Notes: generated by a model not told the origin, from the sequence alone. DNA of 64,000 bases from Taklimakanibacter deserti (GCA_003574785.1 QORU01000002.1:434001-498000); one strand, 5' to 3'; positions 41,225 to 49,598 are shown, counted from the first letter of the stretch. Translations and numbers: made by a program.

Positions 41225-42496
41225 TCAGCCCGAGGCTGCCGCTTTCGCCGATCTGATCGCCGCCTCCAATGCCGCAATCAGGCTGTCGACTTCCGCAACA
41301 GTGTTGTAATGCGCCATCGAGACCCTGAGCACGCCGCTCTTGTCCGAGAGCCCCAGCGCCTCGATCAGGCGCCTGGCATGGAAGTCGCCGAAGCGGACGG
41401 CAACATGAAAGGGATCGACGGCCTCCGCCAGAGCGCCGCTGTCGACACCTTCGACCACGAAGCTGATGGTCGGCACGCGTTTGGCATCGGCGCGCGTGTT
41501 GCCGATGATGCGGCAGTCATTGCGGGTTCGGAGCCAGGTGAGCAGCCGCTCGCCGATCACCTGCTCATGCGCGGCGATGCCGGCAAAGGCGGCGACGATC
41601 TTTTCTCTGGGCGTGCCTTGGGGCGCACTCATCGCGCCGAGCTCGGTCAGATAGTCGATGATGCCCAGCGCCGAATAGGACAATTCGTAATTGACATTGC
41701 CCGGCTCGAGTTTGTGCGGAACCCGATCGCGCCCATAGAAATAATGATAGAGGCTGTCGAGCTCCAGCAAATGCCCATATTTGCCGTAGAGCACGGCGTG
41801 ATGCGGCCCGAACACCTTATAGAGGCTGAAGACGTAGAAATCGACGTCCCAACCCCTTACATCGATGGCGCCGTGCGGCGCATAGGCGACCGCATCGACG
41901 CAGATCCTGGCGCCGTGGCGATGCGCGATGCGCGCGATCTCGTGAATCGGGTTGATGGTGCCGAGGACGTTCGATACATGCGAGACGGAGACGAGCTTCG
42001 TCCTCGGCGTCATCAGCCTTTCGAGATCGGCGAGGTCGAGCTCGAAGGTCTCCTGGTGGACGCGCCAGGTCCTGATCACGATACTCTGCTCGGCGAGACC
42101 GAGCCACGGGCCGATATTGGATTCATGATCGGCATCGGTGACGATGATCTCATCGCCGGGAGAGAACTGCCGGCGCATGGCGCGCGCCAGCTGCTGCAGC
42201 AGGACCGTCGTCGAAGGCCCCATGACGATCTCCTCAGGGCGGCCTGCATTGACGAAGGTGGCGAGCGCCATGCGGCTCTGCTCCACCGCCTGGCGCGCTC
42301 TGACCGACACTTCATAGCTGCCGCCGGTCTGCACGTTGCGGGTGAACAGGAATTCCTGGATGCGGTCGACGGCGCGCTTCAGGATCTGCGATCCGCCGGC
42401 ATTGTCGAAGAATGCCCAGCCCTGGCCGAGCCCGGGAAACTGCCGGCGCACGAAGTCCATATCGAGGGCCGTCATCTGTTCTTGCCTTGCATTCAT
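41225..42496 (-). CDS. Cysteine desulfurase-like aminotransferase class V protein
   Basis: A 423-residue PLP protein of the VC1184-type subgroup of class V aminotransferases. The PLP lysine is Lys227 in FSLYKVFGPHHAVLYG, and the conserved Asp is Asp201 in CVDAVAYAPHG. FFDNAGGSQIL near the start is characteristic. The subgroup is named after cysteine desulfurases, but true desulfurase activity is not established for it. It lies nine bases after the ABC ATPase gene, so it is the fourth gene of the amino-acid transporter operon and may process the imported amino acid. Confidence 0.82.
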   Translation of the reverse strand: MNARQEQMTALDMDFVRRQFPGLGQGWAFFDNAGGSQILKRAVDRIQEFLFTRNVQTGGSYEVSVRARQAVEQSRMALATFVNAGRPEEIVMGPSTTVLLQQLARAMRRQFSPGDEIIVTDADHESNIGPWLGLAEQSIVIRTWRVHQETFELDLADLERLMTPRTKLVSVSHVSNVLGTINPIHEIARIAHRHGARICVDAVAYAPHGAIDVRGWDVDFYVFSLYKVFGPHHAVLYGKYGHLLELDSLYHYFYGRDRVPHKLEPGNVNYELSYSALGIIDYLTELGAMSAPQGTPREKIVAAFAGIAAHEQVIGERLLTWLRTRNDCRIIGNTRADAKRVPTISFVVEGVDSGALAEAVDPFHVAVRFGDFHARRLIEALGLSDKSGVLRVSMAHYNTVAEVDSLIAALEAAIRSAKAAASG

Positions 42497-42505
42497 CTCA
42501 TTGCC

Positions 42506-43243
42506 TCAATGGGTCAGGACCGCCTGGAGGAAATCACGGGTGCGCTGCTCGCGCGGGCGGTCGAATATCTCCTTGGGAGTGCCCTCCTCGATGATCCGGC
42601 CGCCATCCATCATGATCACCCGGTCGGCGACCTGGCGGGCGAAGCCCATCTCGTGAGTGACGACGATCATGGTGACATGGGCCTTGGCGAGGTTGCGCAT
42701 GACGTCGAGCACCTCGCCCACCATCTCGGGGTCTAAGGACGAGGTCGGCTCGTCGAAAAGCAGCGCTCTCGGCTCCATGGCGAGGGCGCGGGCGATGGCG
42801 ACGCGCTGCTGCTGGCCGCCCGACAGCTGCTCGGGATATTTCTCCGCCTGGTCGGCGATGCCGACGCGGCGCAGCAGTGTCAGCGCGCGCGTCTCGGCTT
42901 CGGCGGCTTTCAGCTTGCGCACCCGCATCGGCGCCAGCATCACATTGCGCTTCACCGTCAGATGCGGAAAGAGATTGAAGGACTGGAACACCATGCCGAC
43001 ATTGGCCCTGACCTTGGCGAGATGATCGCGGTCGGGCGCTACCTTGACGCCGGCGATGGAAATCTCGCCCTGCTGGTAGCGCTCGAGCAGGTTGATGCAG
43101 CGCACCAGCGTCGACTTGCCCGAGCCCGAAGGACCGATGATGCAGACGACCTCGCCCTCGGCGACGTCGAGATCGACATTGTCGAGCGCCTGGAAGCTGC
43201 CATAGGCCTTGCACACACCTTTGAGCGAGATGAAGCCCGGCAT
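42506..43243 (-). CDS. Polar amino acid ABC transporter ATP-binding protein
   Basis: A 245-residue ATPase of the GlnQ/HisP type. It has Walker [11 protein letters not shown]-loop [10 protein letters not shown], signature LSGGQQQR, Walker [12 protein letters not shown] and switch VTHEMGFA. The start at 43243 shares one base with the stop of the permease gene (TGATG), implying translational coupling. It energises the amino-acid permease encoded immediately upstream. Confidence 0.92.
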   Translation of the reverse strand: MPGFISLKGVCKAYGSFQALDNVDLDVAEGEVVCIIGPSGSGKSTLVRCINLLERYQQGEISIAGVKVAPDRDHLAKVRANVGMVFQSFNLFPHLTVKRNVMLAPMRVRKLKAAEAETRALTLLRRVGIADQAEKYPEQLSGGQQQRVAIARALAMEPRALLFDEPTSSLDPEMVGEVLDVMRNLAKAHVTMIVVTHEMGFARQVADRVIMMDGGRIIEEGTPKEIFDRPREQRTRDFLQAVLTH

Positions 43244-43914
43244 CAGCGCCTCCCCGCCTTGAAGCGCTTCTCGAGGCGCGTGACCAGCGCCACCAGCGGC
43301 CACAGCATCGCGATATAGATCAAGGCGGCGCCGATCAGCGGAGTGGGGTTGGCGGCGAGCGCCTGCGCCTGCGTCGCCTGCTTCAGGAGATCGGGCATGG
43401 CGACAACGGAAGCGAGCGCCGTGTCCTTCATCACATTGATGCAGTTGTTGGTCAGCGGCGGTATGACGATCTTGAAGGCCTGCGGCAGGATCACATCGAC
43501 CATCATGTGGAAGTAATTGAGCCCCAAGGCCTGCGAGCCTTCGAACTGGCCCTTGGGAATGGCTTCGATGCCGGCCCGGAAGATCTCGGCCGTATAGGCG
43601 CCCGAGATGAGGGTGAGGGTGAGCCAAGCGGCCCAGAAGGAAGTCAGGCGGATGCCGATGAAGGGCAGCGCATAATAGACGATGATGAGCAGCACCAGGA
43701 TCGGGATCGAGCGGAAGATGTCGATATAGACGATGGCCATCACCTGGAAAGGCGTCGCCGCGTAGAGGCGCACCAGGGCGATGAAGAGGCCGAAGACCAT
43801 GCCGGCGACAATGCTCGCAAGGCCAAGGCCGACCGTGACCTCGAGGCCCATGAGCAACAGCGGCAAGGTCTCGACCAGTACCCGGCCATTGAAGAATGTG
43901 GTGAAAATATCCAA
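43243..43914 (-). CDS. Polar amino acid ABC transporter permease
   Basis: A 223-residue inner-membrane permease of the HisM/GlnP type. It has about five hydrophobic segments, [19 protein letters not shown] (family R-x-x-P motif) and the EAA-type loop [19 protein letters not shown]. Only one permease gene is present, so it would act as a homodimer. The gene follows the frameshifted binding-protein gene across a hairpin. Confidence 0.9.
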   Translation of the reverse strand: MDIFTTFFNGRVLVETLPLLLMGLEVTVGLGLASIVAGMVFGLFIALVRLYAATPFQVMAIVYIDIFRSIPILVLLIIVYYALPFIGIRLTSFWAAWLTLTLISGAYTAEIFRAGIEAIPKGQFEGSQALGLNYFHMMVDVILPQAFKIVIPPLTNNCINVMKDTALASVVAMPDLLKQATQAQALAANPTPLIGAALIYIAMLWPLVALVTRLEKRFKAGRR

Positions 43915-43944
43915 GAGCGGCCTTACTCAGTCGAAAGATGCGAA

Positions 43945-43974
43945 GGGCGATGCAGGTTTTTCCCCGCATCGCCC
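43945..43974 (-). promoter_or_regulatory. Intergenic hairpin after the amino-acid-binding protein gene
   Basis: GGGCGATGC and GCATCGCCC form a perfect 9-bp stem with a 12-base loop, between the binding-protein stop and the permease start. On the transcribed strand the loop is A-rich and no U-tract follows, so it does not look like a terminator. Confidence 0.5.
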
Positions 43975-43990
43975 CGTTGCTCGGATAGGC

Positions 43991-44784
43991 CTAGTGCGTC
44001 GCCGGCATGTCGGTGACTTGCACGGTCGAGGTCGTGTCCTCGGCCTTGGCGCCGAACCATTTCTCGTGCAGGCCGGCGATGAAACCTTCCTTCTTCAGCG
44101 CCGTGATCACTTCATTGACGTCCTTGGCCAAGGGATCGTTCTTGGCGAACATGATCGAATATTTCTCGCCCGTCGGGATGCGCTCGACCACTTTCAGCTC
44201 GGGCTTGTCCTTGGTGTAGTAAAGGAGAGCCGGGATATCGCTGATATAGCCGTCGATGCGGCCGGCCTGGAGATCGAGCATCGCCGGCGCCAGACCCTCA
44301 TAGCGGTTGATGGTGCCGAAGCCGATCGTCTCATTGGCCTTGGTGGCCCAGATGTCGCGGTCGATGACGTATCGACGCCGATGACCTTGCCCTTGAGATC
44401 GCCCGTCGACTTGATGCCGCTGTCGGTCTTCACCGTCAGCGACTGGTCGCTGTCGTAATAGGGCTGGGCAAAGGAGAGCGAGCCCAGGCGCTTCTCGGTG
44501 ATGGTGATCGAGGAGACCGCCATGTTGATGCGGCCCGACTCGACCGCCGGGAACAGCCCGTTGAAGGGGATGTTGACGATCTCGACCGACTTGCCGAGAC
44601 GCTTGCCGACCTCGTTGACGAGGTCGATCTCGAAGCCGACGATGGCACCCGATTGATCCTGGAACTCCCAGGGCACATTGCCGACATTGGCGCCGACATT
44701 GAGATCGGCGGCCTGCGTTGCGCCCAGGCCCGCGACGAGCCCCAAGGCCAGCGTCAGCTTCCACAAAATTGAGCGAGATTTCAT
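43991..44784 (-). pseudogene. Amino acid ABC transporter substrate-binding protein, frameshifted
   Basis: Two reading frames together encode one GlnH/HisJ-type binding protein of about 264 residues. The first part (signal peptide ending at TQA/ADL, then VGFEIDLVNEVGKRLGK) runs from the ATG at 44784 to about 44359 in one frame. The second part (DIWATKANETIGFGTINRYEG to MPATH) continues in another frame from about 44356 to 43991. One missing base near 44357-44358 restores a continuous GVDTSSTADIWATK. The flanking permease, ATPase and the rest of this gene look intact, so this is a recent mutation or a sequencing error. The start has GGGAGG eight bases upstream. Confidence 0.85.
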
Positions 44785-44865
44785 TCGATGGTCCTCCCGT
44801 GATTCCGCGCGCCATCGCGCCTTGCGGATGTGAATCTTGTCTGTCCACTTCGTGCCGCCGACCCA

Positions 44866-44894
44866 TTTGCTTTAACAGGTCAGACCGGTATGAT
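44866..44894 (+). promoter_or_regulatory. Weak candidate promoter in the divergent gntR/amino-acid ABC region
   Basis: TTTGCT and TATGAT are separated by 17 bases, within the 293-base region between the binding-protein gene and gntR. A short palindrome GGTC-A-GACC (44878-44886) lies in the spacer and could be an operator. The -35 match is poor. Confidence 0.25.
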
Positions 44895-44994
44895 CTCTAT
44901 AGGACCAGGCTGTCATGGAGGCAAGACGTGCCCTCGCGGATCCGCCCTTTTGGAGCCGCGCCGACTTCGCTAGATGATTCAAGAAGCCTGCTGA

Positions 44995-45026
44995 TCCTTT
45001 TGAATCGGCTGGATAAATCAAAAGGA
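44995..45026. repeat. Inverted repeat upstream of gntR
   Basis: TCCTTTTGA (44995-45003) and TCAAAAGGA (45018-45026) are perfect complements separated by 14 bases, 51 bases before the GntR start. It may be an operator with half-sites two helical turns apart or a leader hairpin. Confidence 0.4.
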
Positions 45027-45077
45027 GCATCGGACCGGGCGGCCGACGCGACTGGGCAAGGATGATCCGAGGATAAG

Positions 45078-45818
45078 ATGCCGCGCGCCAACGTCACCGA
45101 TACCGCTGCCAAGCGACTTCAAGAGATGATCCTCTCCGGTGAATTGGCTGCCGGCGCGAGACTCCCCTCGCAGCACGAACTGTCACGCCAGCTCGGCATC
45201 TCGCGCGCTTCGTTGCGCGAAGCCGTATCCATTCTCGAGACCCTGGGCTTTCTCAGCATCGAGCCCGGGCGCGGCACCTTCATCGCGTCCAATATCGTGG
45301 CTGCCGGCGGCCAGCAGCTGACGCCACGCGGCTTGAGCGACCGCTATGCCAAGCAGGATATCTACCAGACCCGGCTCTATATCGAGAGCCTGATCATCGC
45401 CGATGTGGCGCGCACCGTCGTCCCCCAGACGCTCACGACATTGCGCGAGGCGACCGCGGTCATGATCGAGGCCTGGGACCGGCGCGATCTCGTCACCATC
45501 ATCAATCACGACCGCATCTTCCATCTGACCATTTGCCGGGCCTGCCCCAATCCGATGCTGCGCGACATCTATGAGGGCCTGAGCGAGGAATTCCAGGGCA
45601 CCTGGCGCTACCCTCTGCCGGTGACGCGCACCCAGCGCTTTCTCGAATCGATGAGCGAGCATTACGCCATGGTCGATGCGCTGGAAGCCGGCGACAGCCA
45701 GAAGGCCGCGGCGATCATGCAGGAACATGTGTTCAAGACCGCTGCTGCCGCGGGCATCGCTTTGAGGCCGCTGCCCAATCCCATGATCCTCGACGAGCGC
45801 CCTGCCCCATCCGCCTGA
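45078..45818 (+). CDS. GntR family transcriptional regulator, FCD subfamily
   Basis: A 246-residue FadR/FCD-type regulator. The winged helix is at about 5-75 (GARLPSQHELSRQLGISRASLREAVSILETLGFL, outline), then a helical FCD domain with conserved NHDRIFHLTICRACPN, whose Asp and His would hold a metal and the effector. It is divergent from the amino-acid ABC operon and is the likely regulator of it. The effector would be an organic acid or amino acid. Confidence 0.87.
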   Translation: MPRANVTDTAAKRLQEMILSGELAAGARLPSQHELSRQLGISRASLREAVSILETLGFLSIEPGRGTFIASNIVAAGGQQLTPRGLSDRYAKQDIYQTRLYIESLIIADVARTVVPQTLTTLREATAVMIEAWDRRDLVTIINHDRIFHLTICRACPNPMLRDIYEGLSEEFQGTWRYPLPVTRTQRFLESMSEHYAMVDALEAGDSQKAAAIMQEHVFKTAAAAGIALRPLPNPMILDERPAPSA

Positions 45819-45894
45819 TCCCTGATTACCGGGTGGTAATTGCGCCGGCCAGGCGCTGCCGCCAGGGTTGCCCGGACAATTCCGAGGTAGCTCC

Positions 45895-46128
45895 GTGGCT
45901 CACGCGATCTTCACGGCGTCGCGCACAAGGCGTGACCGCCGAACAAATATCTTTCGCGTCTTCTTCAGGCTCATGGCAGCCTGGCGCCGCCGGCGCCGTG
46001 ACCTGAGATGTCTTCAGCATCTCGACGAACGGGCGCTGCGCGATATCGGCATCGACCGCTCCTTGGCCTCGAATGACAGCGCCATCCCGTTCTGGAGCCT
46101 GCAAATCTCGCGCGATATCATGCTATGA
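45895..46128 (+). CDS. DUF1127 domain-containing small protein
   Basis: A 77-residue basic protein with a C-terminal YjiS-like DUF1127 motif: FFRLMAAWRRRRRDLRCLQHLDERALRDIGIDRS (outline). Family members in alphaproteobacteria are small arginine-rich proteins, some of which bind RNA and influence phosphate, carbon or motility control. The GTG at 45895 is chosen for the GAGG seven bases upstream; a TTG at 45868 would add nine residues. It overlaps the following XRE regulator gene by ATGA. Confidence 0.8.
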   Translation: MAHAIFTASRTRRDRRTNIFRVFFRLMAAWRRRRRDLRCLQHLDERALRDIGIDRSLASNDSAIPFWSLQISRDIML

Positions 46129-46967
46129 AGAGCCAAAGTCATGAGGTCATGCGGGGCATGGGTGGCGCCGGGCACAGGAATTTCGGCCAGCAACTGCGCT
46201 GGTGGCGCAGACGGCGCGGCATTTCGCAGCTCGAGCTCGCGGGCGCCGCCGGCACGTCGCAGCGCCATCTGAGCTTCCTCGAATCCGGCCGCGCGACCCC
46301 GAGCCAGCAGATCGTGCTCAACCTTTCTGCCGCCCTCAACATATCGTTGCGCCAGCAAAACACCTTCCTCGCTTCCGCCGGCTATGCCGCCCTCTGGCGG
46401 GAAGGCAGATTGGGCGAGCCCGAGCTCGCGCAAGTGGACAGCGCGCTCGATCATATCCTCGCGCAGCAGGAGCCCTATCCGGCCTTCGTCGTCGACCGGC
46501 ATTGGAATTTGAAGCGCGCCAATCAGGGCGCCGCGCGCCTGGTCGAGTTCATCCTGGGTGCTGTGCCCAAGGGCGAGGTCAATTTGGCGGACGCCCTCCT
46601 GTCGCCGGCCATCCTCAGGCCTTTCGTCGTCAACTGGAAGGAGGTCGCCCTCCATTTCATCCGCGGCGTCCAGGGCGATGCCGTGGTCGACGGCTCGCCG
46701 CAGTCGACGGCGCTGCTGGCACGCCTCCTCTCCTATGAAGGATTGCTGGAGTTGTCGCACTCGCCGGCGATCGAGGAAACAGCGCTGCCGCTGCTTCCCA
46801 TCCATATGCGGAAATCCCAAGTCTCCTTGCATTTCTTCACCACCATCGCGACGCTCGGCACGCCGCAGGACATCACTGTCCAGGAAATCCGCATCGAGAG
46901 CTTCTTTCCGATGGACGAGCCGACGGCCCGCTTCTTCCGCGAAACGTCGTCAGCGGCACGTGGATAA
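46125..46967 (+). CDS. XRE-type regulator with MmyB-like ligand-binding domain
   Basis: A 280-residue regulator. A lambda-repressor-like helix-turn-helix lies at about 15-75 (LRWWRRRRGISQLELAGAAGTSQRHLSFLESGRA, outline), and the C-terminal MmyB-like PAS-related domain includes PAFVVDRHWNLKRANQGA. Homologues are thought to bind small hydrophobic ligands such as fatty acids. The ATG at 46125 overlaps the DUF1127 stop; a second ATG at 46149 is possible. Confidence 0.85.
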   Translation: MKSQSHEVMRGMGGAGHRNFGQQLRWWRRRRGISQLELAGAAGTSQRHLSFLESGRATPSQQIVLNLSAALNISLRQQNTFLASAGYAALWREGRLGEPELAQVDSALDHILAQQEPYPAFVVDRHWNLKRANQGAARLVEFILGAVPKGEVNLADALLSPAILRPFVVNWKEVALHFIRGVQGDAVVDGSPQSTALLARLLSYEGLLELSHSPAIEETALPLLPIHMRKSQVSLHFFTTIATLGTPQDITVQEIRIESFFPMDEPTARFFRETSSAARG

Positions 46968-46968
46968 G

Positions 46969-47526
46969 CTAATTCTGTAGCGGCCACCTATCGATTACAT
47001 TGTGCCGCGATAAGCCCCATTCGCTACGGATGAAAACAAACTCCCGGACTACGAAAGAGATGGGCTCAATCGGCTGTTCAGGTATCACCTGTGAACAGTA
47101 GTGCAACGTCATATGCGGGTTGAAGCTTTTGTCAGCCCTGAAGCCGTTTCTTCTCATTTCGCTAGCCATGCCCTGGTGCAATCCCTGGAGAGCATTACTT
47201 CTTGCAAGCAGGACTAGCGGGATGTTCCCTTTGGACTGAGGATAGCTCCCGATGGCGTACAGCGTCACCCAGAAGGGCGGCATCGAAATGGCATTGGCCG
47301 CTCGTCTTGCCGCGGCGATGATATGCTTCGGCAGATCCTCATACCTGCCGGCACCATGCAGAGTGATATGAAGCAGACCTTTGTCACGCAACTGGCCATC
47401 AAGGCACCTCTCTCGCAAGAATCGCCGTTTGTATTGATCGATGAGAAGGCCCGTTTCAGCGTCTGGACGCACACAAAAGAACAGCTGTTCTCGCTGGTCT
47501 CGATAAAAGCTGAATGCATACTGCAT
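46969..47526 (-). CDS. 2'-5' RNA ligase family protein (2H phosphoesterase)
   Basis: A 185-residue 2H phosphoesterase with the two signature H-x-T motifs, HITL (His53, Thr55) and HMTL (His138, Thr140), set about 85 residues apart as in LigT/ThpR proteins. Members hydrolyse cyclic phosphodiesters or ligate RNA ends. The ATG at 47526 follows GAGG by five bases. Base composition is lower in GC than in the flanking genes, and it neighbours a toxin-antitoxin pair, so it may belong to a small acquired segment. Confidence 0.82.
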   Translation of the reverse strand: MQYAFSFYRDQREQLFFCVRPDAETGLLIDQYKRRFLRERCLDGQLRDKGLLHITLHGAGRYEDLPKHIIAAARRAANAISMPPFWVTLYAIGSYPQSKGNIPLVLLARSNALQGLHQGMASEMRRNGFRADKSFNPHMTLHYCSQVIPEQPIEPISFVVREFVFIRSEWGLSRHNVIDRWPLQN

Positions 47527-47613
47527 GAACACCTCACCACGCCTTTACTCACATTCTTCAATATAGTACAAAACAAGAACAAATACACTCCTGCCTTGCC
47601 AAGAGAGAGGCCT

Positions 47614-47634
47614 CTGGATATATTACTGGATATA
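47614..47634. repeat. Tandem direct repeat upstream of the antitoxin gene
   Basis: CTGGATATA occurs at 47614-47622 and 47626-47634, with a 12-base period, ending 11 bases before the antitoxin ATG and abutting its ribosome site (AAGGAAG). The location fits an autoregulatory binding site for the antitoxin complex, although such operators are more often palindromic. Confidence 0.4.
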
Positions 47635-47645
47635 AGGAAGATTTC

Positions 47646-47945
47646 ATGAGCGCATCGCAAAAGCGAGCCATCCATAACTATCGCACTCGCCTCGGCGAGC
47701 GTGGGCTTGCACGTTTCGAAGTGCTCGGCCGCGACAGTGATCGTGACCTCATCCGCTCGCTGGCGCGCCGCCTGGCTGAGAATACGCCCGAAGCGACGCG
47801 ACTGCGCGCCACCGTCAATCAAGCCGTTGCGGAGGAGCCTCCCCGGAAAGGCGGCATCCTAGCAGCACTTCGCCGCTCTCCCCTGGTCGGGGTGGATCTC
47901 GATGTCACACGACCTCGCGAAGTTGGCCGTAAGGTCGAGCTCTGA
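47646..47945 (+). CDS. Putative type II antitoxin (VapB-like partner)
   Basis: A 99-residue hydrophilic protein upstream of a PIN-domain toxin. It shows no clear AbrB or RHH motif: the N-terminal half is basic and helical (SQKRAIHNYRTRLGERGLARFEVLGRDSDRDLIRSLA in outline), and the C-terminal part contains ILAALRRSPLVGVDLDVTRPRE. That C-terminal stretch looks like the segment that wraps the PIN toxin. The one-base overlap with the toxin gene (TGATG) and the antitoxin-first order support the call. Confidence 0.75.
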   Translation: MSASQKRAIHNYRTRLGERGLARFEVLGRDSDRDLIRSLARRLAENTPEATRLRATVNQAVAEEPPRKGGILAALRRSPLVGVDLDVTRPREVGRKVEL

Positions 47946-48373
47946 TGCGCTTTCTGCTCGACACCAATATCATCAGCAATCTCGTTAAACCTCATCCCTC
48001 CGACGCGTTGGTCAGCTGGATGAGCGAGCAGATTGATACGGATCTTTTCATTGCTTCACTGACGGTAGCCGAAATCCGCCGGGGCATTCTCGAGAAACCC
48101 GCCGGCAGGAAACGCCAGCAGCTCGAGGCGTGGTTTTCTGGTCCTGACGGTCCACAGGCTCTTTTCGCCGGACGCGTCCTTGCCTTCGATGAGAAGGCTG
48201 GATTGATCTGGGCGTGGCTCATGGCAGATGGCACGGCAAAAGGCCGGCCGCGGAGTGGTTTCGACGCGATGATCGCAGCAGTTGCCGAAGCGAATGAGTG
48301 CGTGGTCGTCACTGACAATGAAAGAGATTTCGTCGGAATAAAGGTTATCAATCCTCTTCGCCCGACTCCCTAA
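47945..48373 (+). CDS. vapC: PIN-domain toxin (VapC-like ribonuclease)
   Basis: A 142-residue PIN-domain protein with the full acidic active site: Asp6 (FLLDTNIIS), Glu43 (TVAEIRRGI), Asp107 (GFDAMIAA) and Asp124 (VVTDNERDF). VapC-type toxins are magnesium-dependent ribonucleases that inactivate tRNA or rRNA unless held by their antitoxin. Its start shares one base with the antitoxin stop. Confidence 0.87.
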   Translation: MRFLLDTNIISNLVKPHPSDALVSWMSEQIDTDLFIASLTVAEIRRGILEKPAGRKRQQLEAWFSGPDGPQALFAGRVLAFDEKAGLIWAWLMADGTAKGRPRSGFDAMIAAVAEANECVVVTDNERDFVGIKVINPLRPTP

Positions 48374-48461
48374 AACGGCGCAGGTGTCCTTAGCCACGTA
48401 CCCTGGCACGCTTTTCTTGCACAACGAGCCTCAGGCTCCACGCTCCAAATCCGCGTTTGGT

Positions 48462-48890
48462 CTATCGGCGCTCGGTGTCGGTCGGCTCCGAAATGCCCTT
48501 GAGCGCGTCCTGGGCGGCGCCGTCGGCGGAGCGTCCGAGGTCGGCGAGCGCCACGACACCGACGAGCTGCTGCTCGCCATTGATCACCGGCAGGCGCCGA
48601 ACCTGATGGCGGGCCATGACCCTCGCCGCCTGGTCGAGCTCATCGCTCTCAAAGCAATAGCAGACGCCTTCCGACATCACGTCGCGGACATTGGTGGCTC
48701 CGTTGCCGCCATCTTCGGCGACGGCACGGACCACGATGTCGCGATCGGTGACCATGCCCACAAGGCGGCCATTGTCGGTGACCAGCAATGCGCCAAGATT
48801 ATCGGCCCGCATCTTCCGCGCCGCGTCACGTATGGTCATATTGGGTTCGGCGAAGCTCACTTGCCGTTGCATGATCTGTTGCACTTGCAT
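48462..48890 (-). CDS. CBS domain-containing protein
   Basis: A 142-residue cytoplasmic protein consisting of two CBS motifs (about 1-60 and 68-125), seen in LGALLVTDNGRLVGMVTDRDIVVRA and QVRRLPVINGEQQLVGVVALADL (outline). Such stand-alone pairs bind adenine nucleotides and sense energy state. The start at 48890 has AGGAG seven bases upstream; a longer reading is not supported. It is a single gene, convergent with vapC. A 13-bp palindrome GAGCCT-C-AGGCTC (48426-48438) lies in the gap without a U-tract. Confidence 0.87.
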   Translation of the reverse strand: MQVQQIMQRQVSFAEPNMTIRDAARKMRADNLGALLVTDNGRLVGMVTDRDIVVRAVAEDGGNGATNVRDVMSEGVCYCFESDELDQAARVMARHQVRRLPVINGEQQLVGVVALADLGRSADGAAQDALKGISEPTDTERR

Positions 48891-48991
48891 GGCTAGTCTC
48901 CTGAACAGACGTATAGGAGAATCAACGCACGTGCCGCGGAATTGTTGCCTTCGGATTCTCACAAACCGGCAAGGGCGGGCTTACCTTGGGT

Positions 48992-49543
48992 TCAAATGGC
49001 GCGCCGCATCACATGGCGCTGTGATCCGGCGCGGCCCGCCAGCTTGAAACCGCGGCCCGTGAACAGCGAGACGAAGCCCATGAAGCGATAGCTCGGCGAT
49101 TGTGGATCGACCGGATAGGCTTCCACCACCTTGGCGCCGCGCTTCTTGGCGAACTTCACCGCCTCATCCAACATGTGTCGCGAAAGCCCGCTCTTGCGGT
49201 GATCGCGGCGGATGAAGAAGCACACGACCGACCACACACCCTCTTCCGCGTCATCCTGACCGTCCGACAGCTTCACGAATGTTTCGCGCGGCGCCACCGA
49301 GCACCACGCGACCGGCTCGCCGGCGATATATCCCAAAAGCCCGATCGGCATACGCTTTCGCACACGTTCATAAAGCGCCTGCCTCCGTGCCACATTGTCG
49401 GCCTCGACACGGTCGGCCATCGGCCGCCAGGCCATGCACCAGCAATATTTGGGCGCCCCCTTGCCTTCGAAGAGCGTCTCGAAATCAGGCCAGGTCGACT
49501 GGGTGACGGGCTTCACTGAAAGTTTCGGGGCGGATACGGGCAT
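48992..49543 (-). CDS. GNAT family N-acetyltransferase
   Basis: A 183-residue acetyltransferase. Features are the core strand VWSVVCFFIRRDHRKSGLSRHMLDEAVKFA (outline), with the acetyl-CoA pyrophosphate loop (RxxxxSxL in place of the usual Q/RxxGxG/A), and EAYPVD and GFVSLFTGRGF at the C-terminus. The acceptor substrate is unknown. It is monocistronic and divergent from the YdeI-like gene, with only about 55 bases between. Confidence 0.8.
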   Translation of the reverse strand: MPVSAPKLSVKPVTQSTWPDFETLFEGKGAPKYCWCMAWRPMADRVEADNVARRQALYERVRKRMPIGLLGYIAGEPVAWCSVAPRETFVKLSDGQDDAEEGVWSVVCFFIRRDHRKSGLSRHMLDEAVKFAKKRGAKVVEAYPVDPQSPSYRFMGFVSLFTGRGFKLAGRAGSQRHVMRRAI

Positions 49544-49598
49544 GGCTCCTATACTCCTGCGTCATCCGGCATTTGCCAGAACCAGCCACGGCTCTACT

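Noticed and set aside
43991..44784. Programmed ribosomal frameshift in the amino-acid-binding protein
   Set aside because: No slippery heptamer or stimulatory structure was seen at the junction near 44357; a single missing base explains it more simply.
48426..48438. Short palindrome GAGCCT-C-AGGCTC as a bidirectional terminator between vapC and the CBS gene
   Set aside because: Six-base arms with a single-base centre cannot form a stable hairpin and no T-tract is present on either strand.
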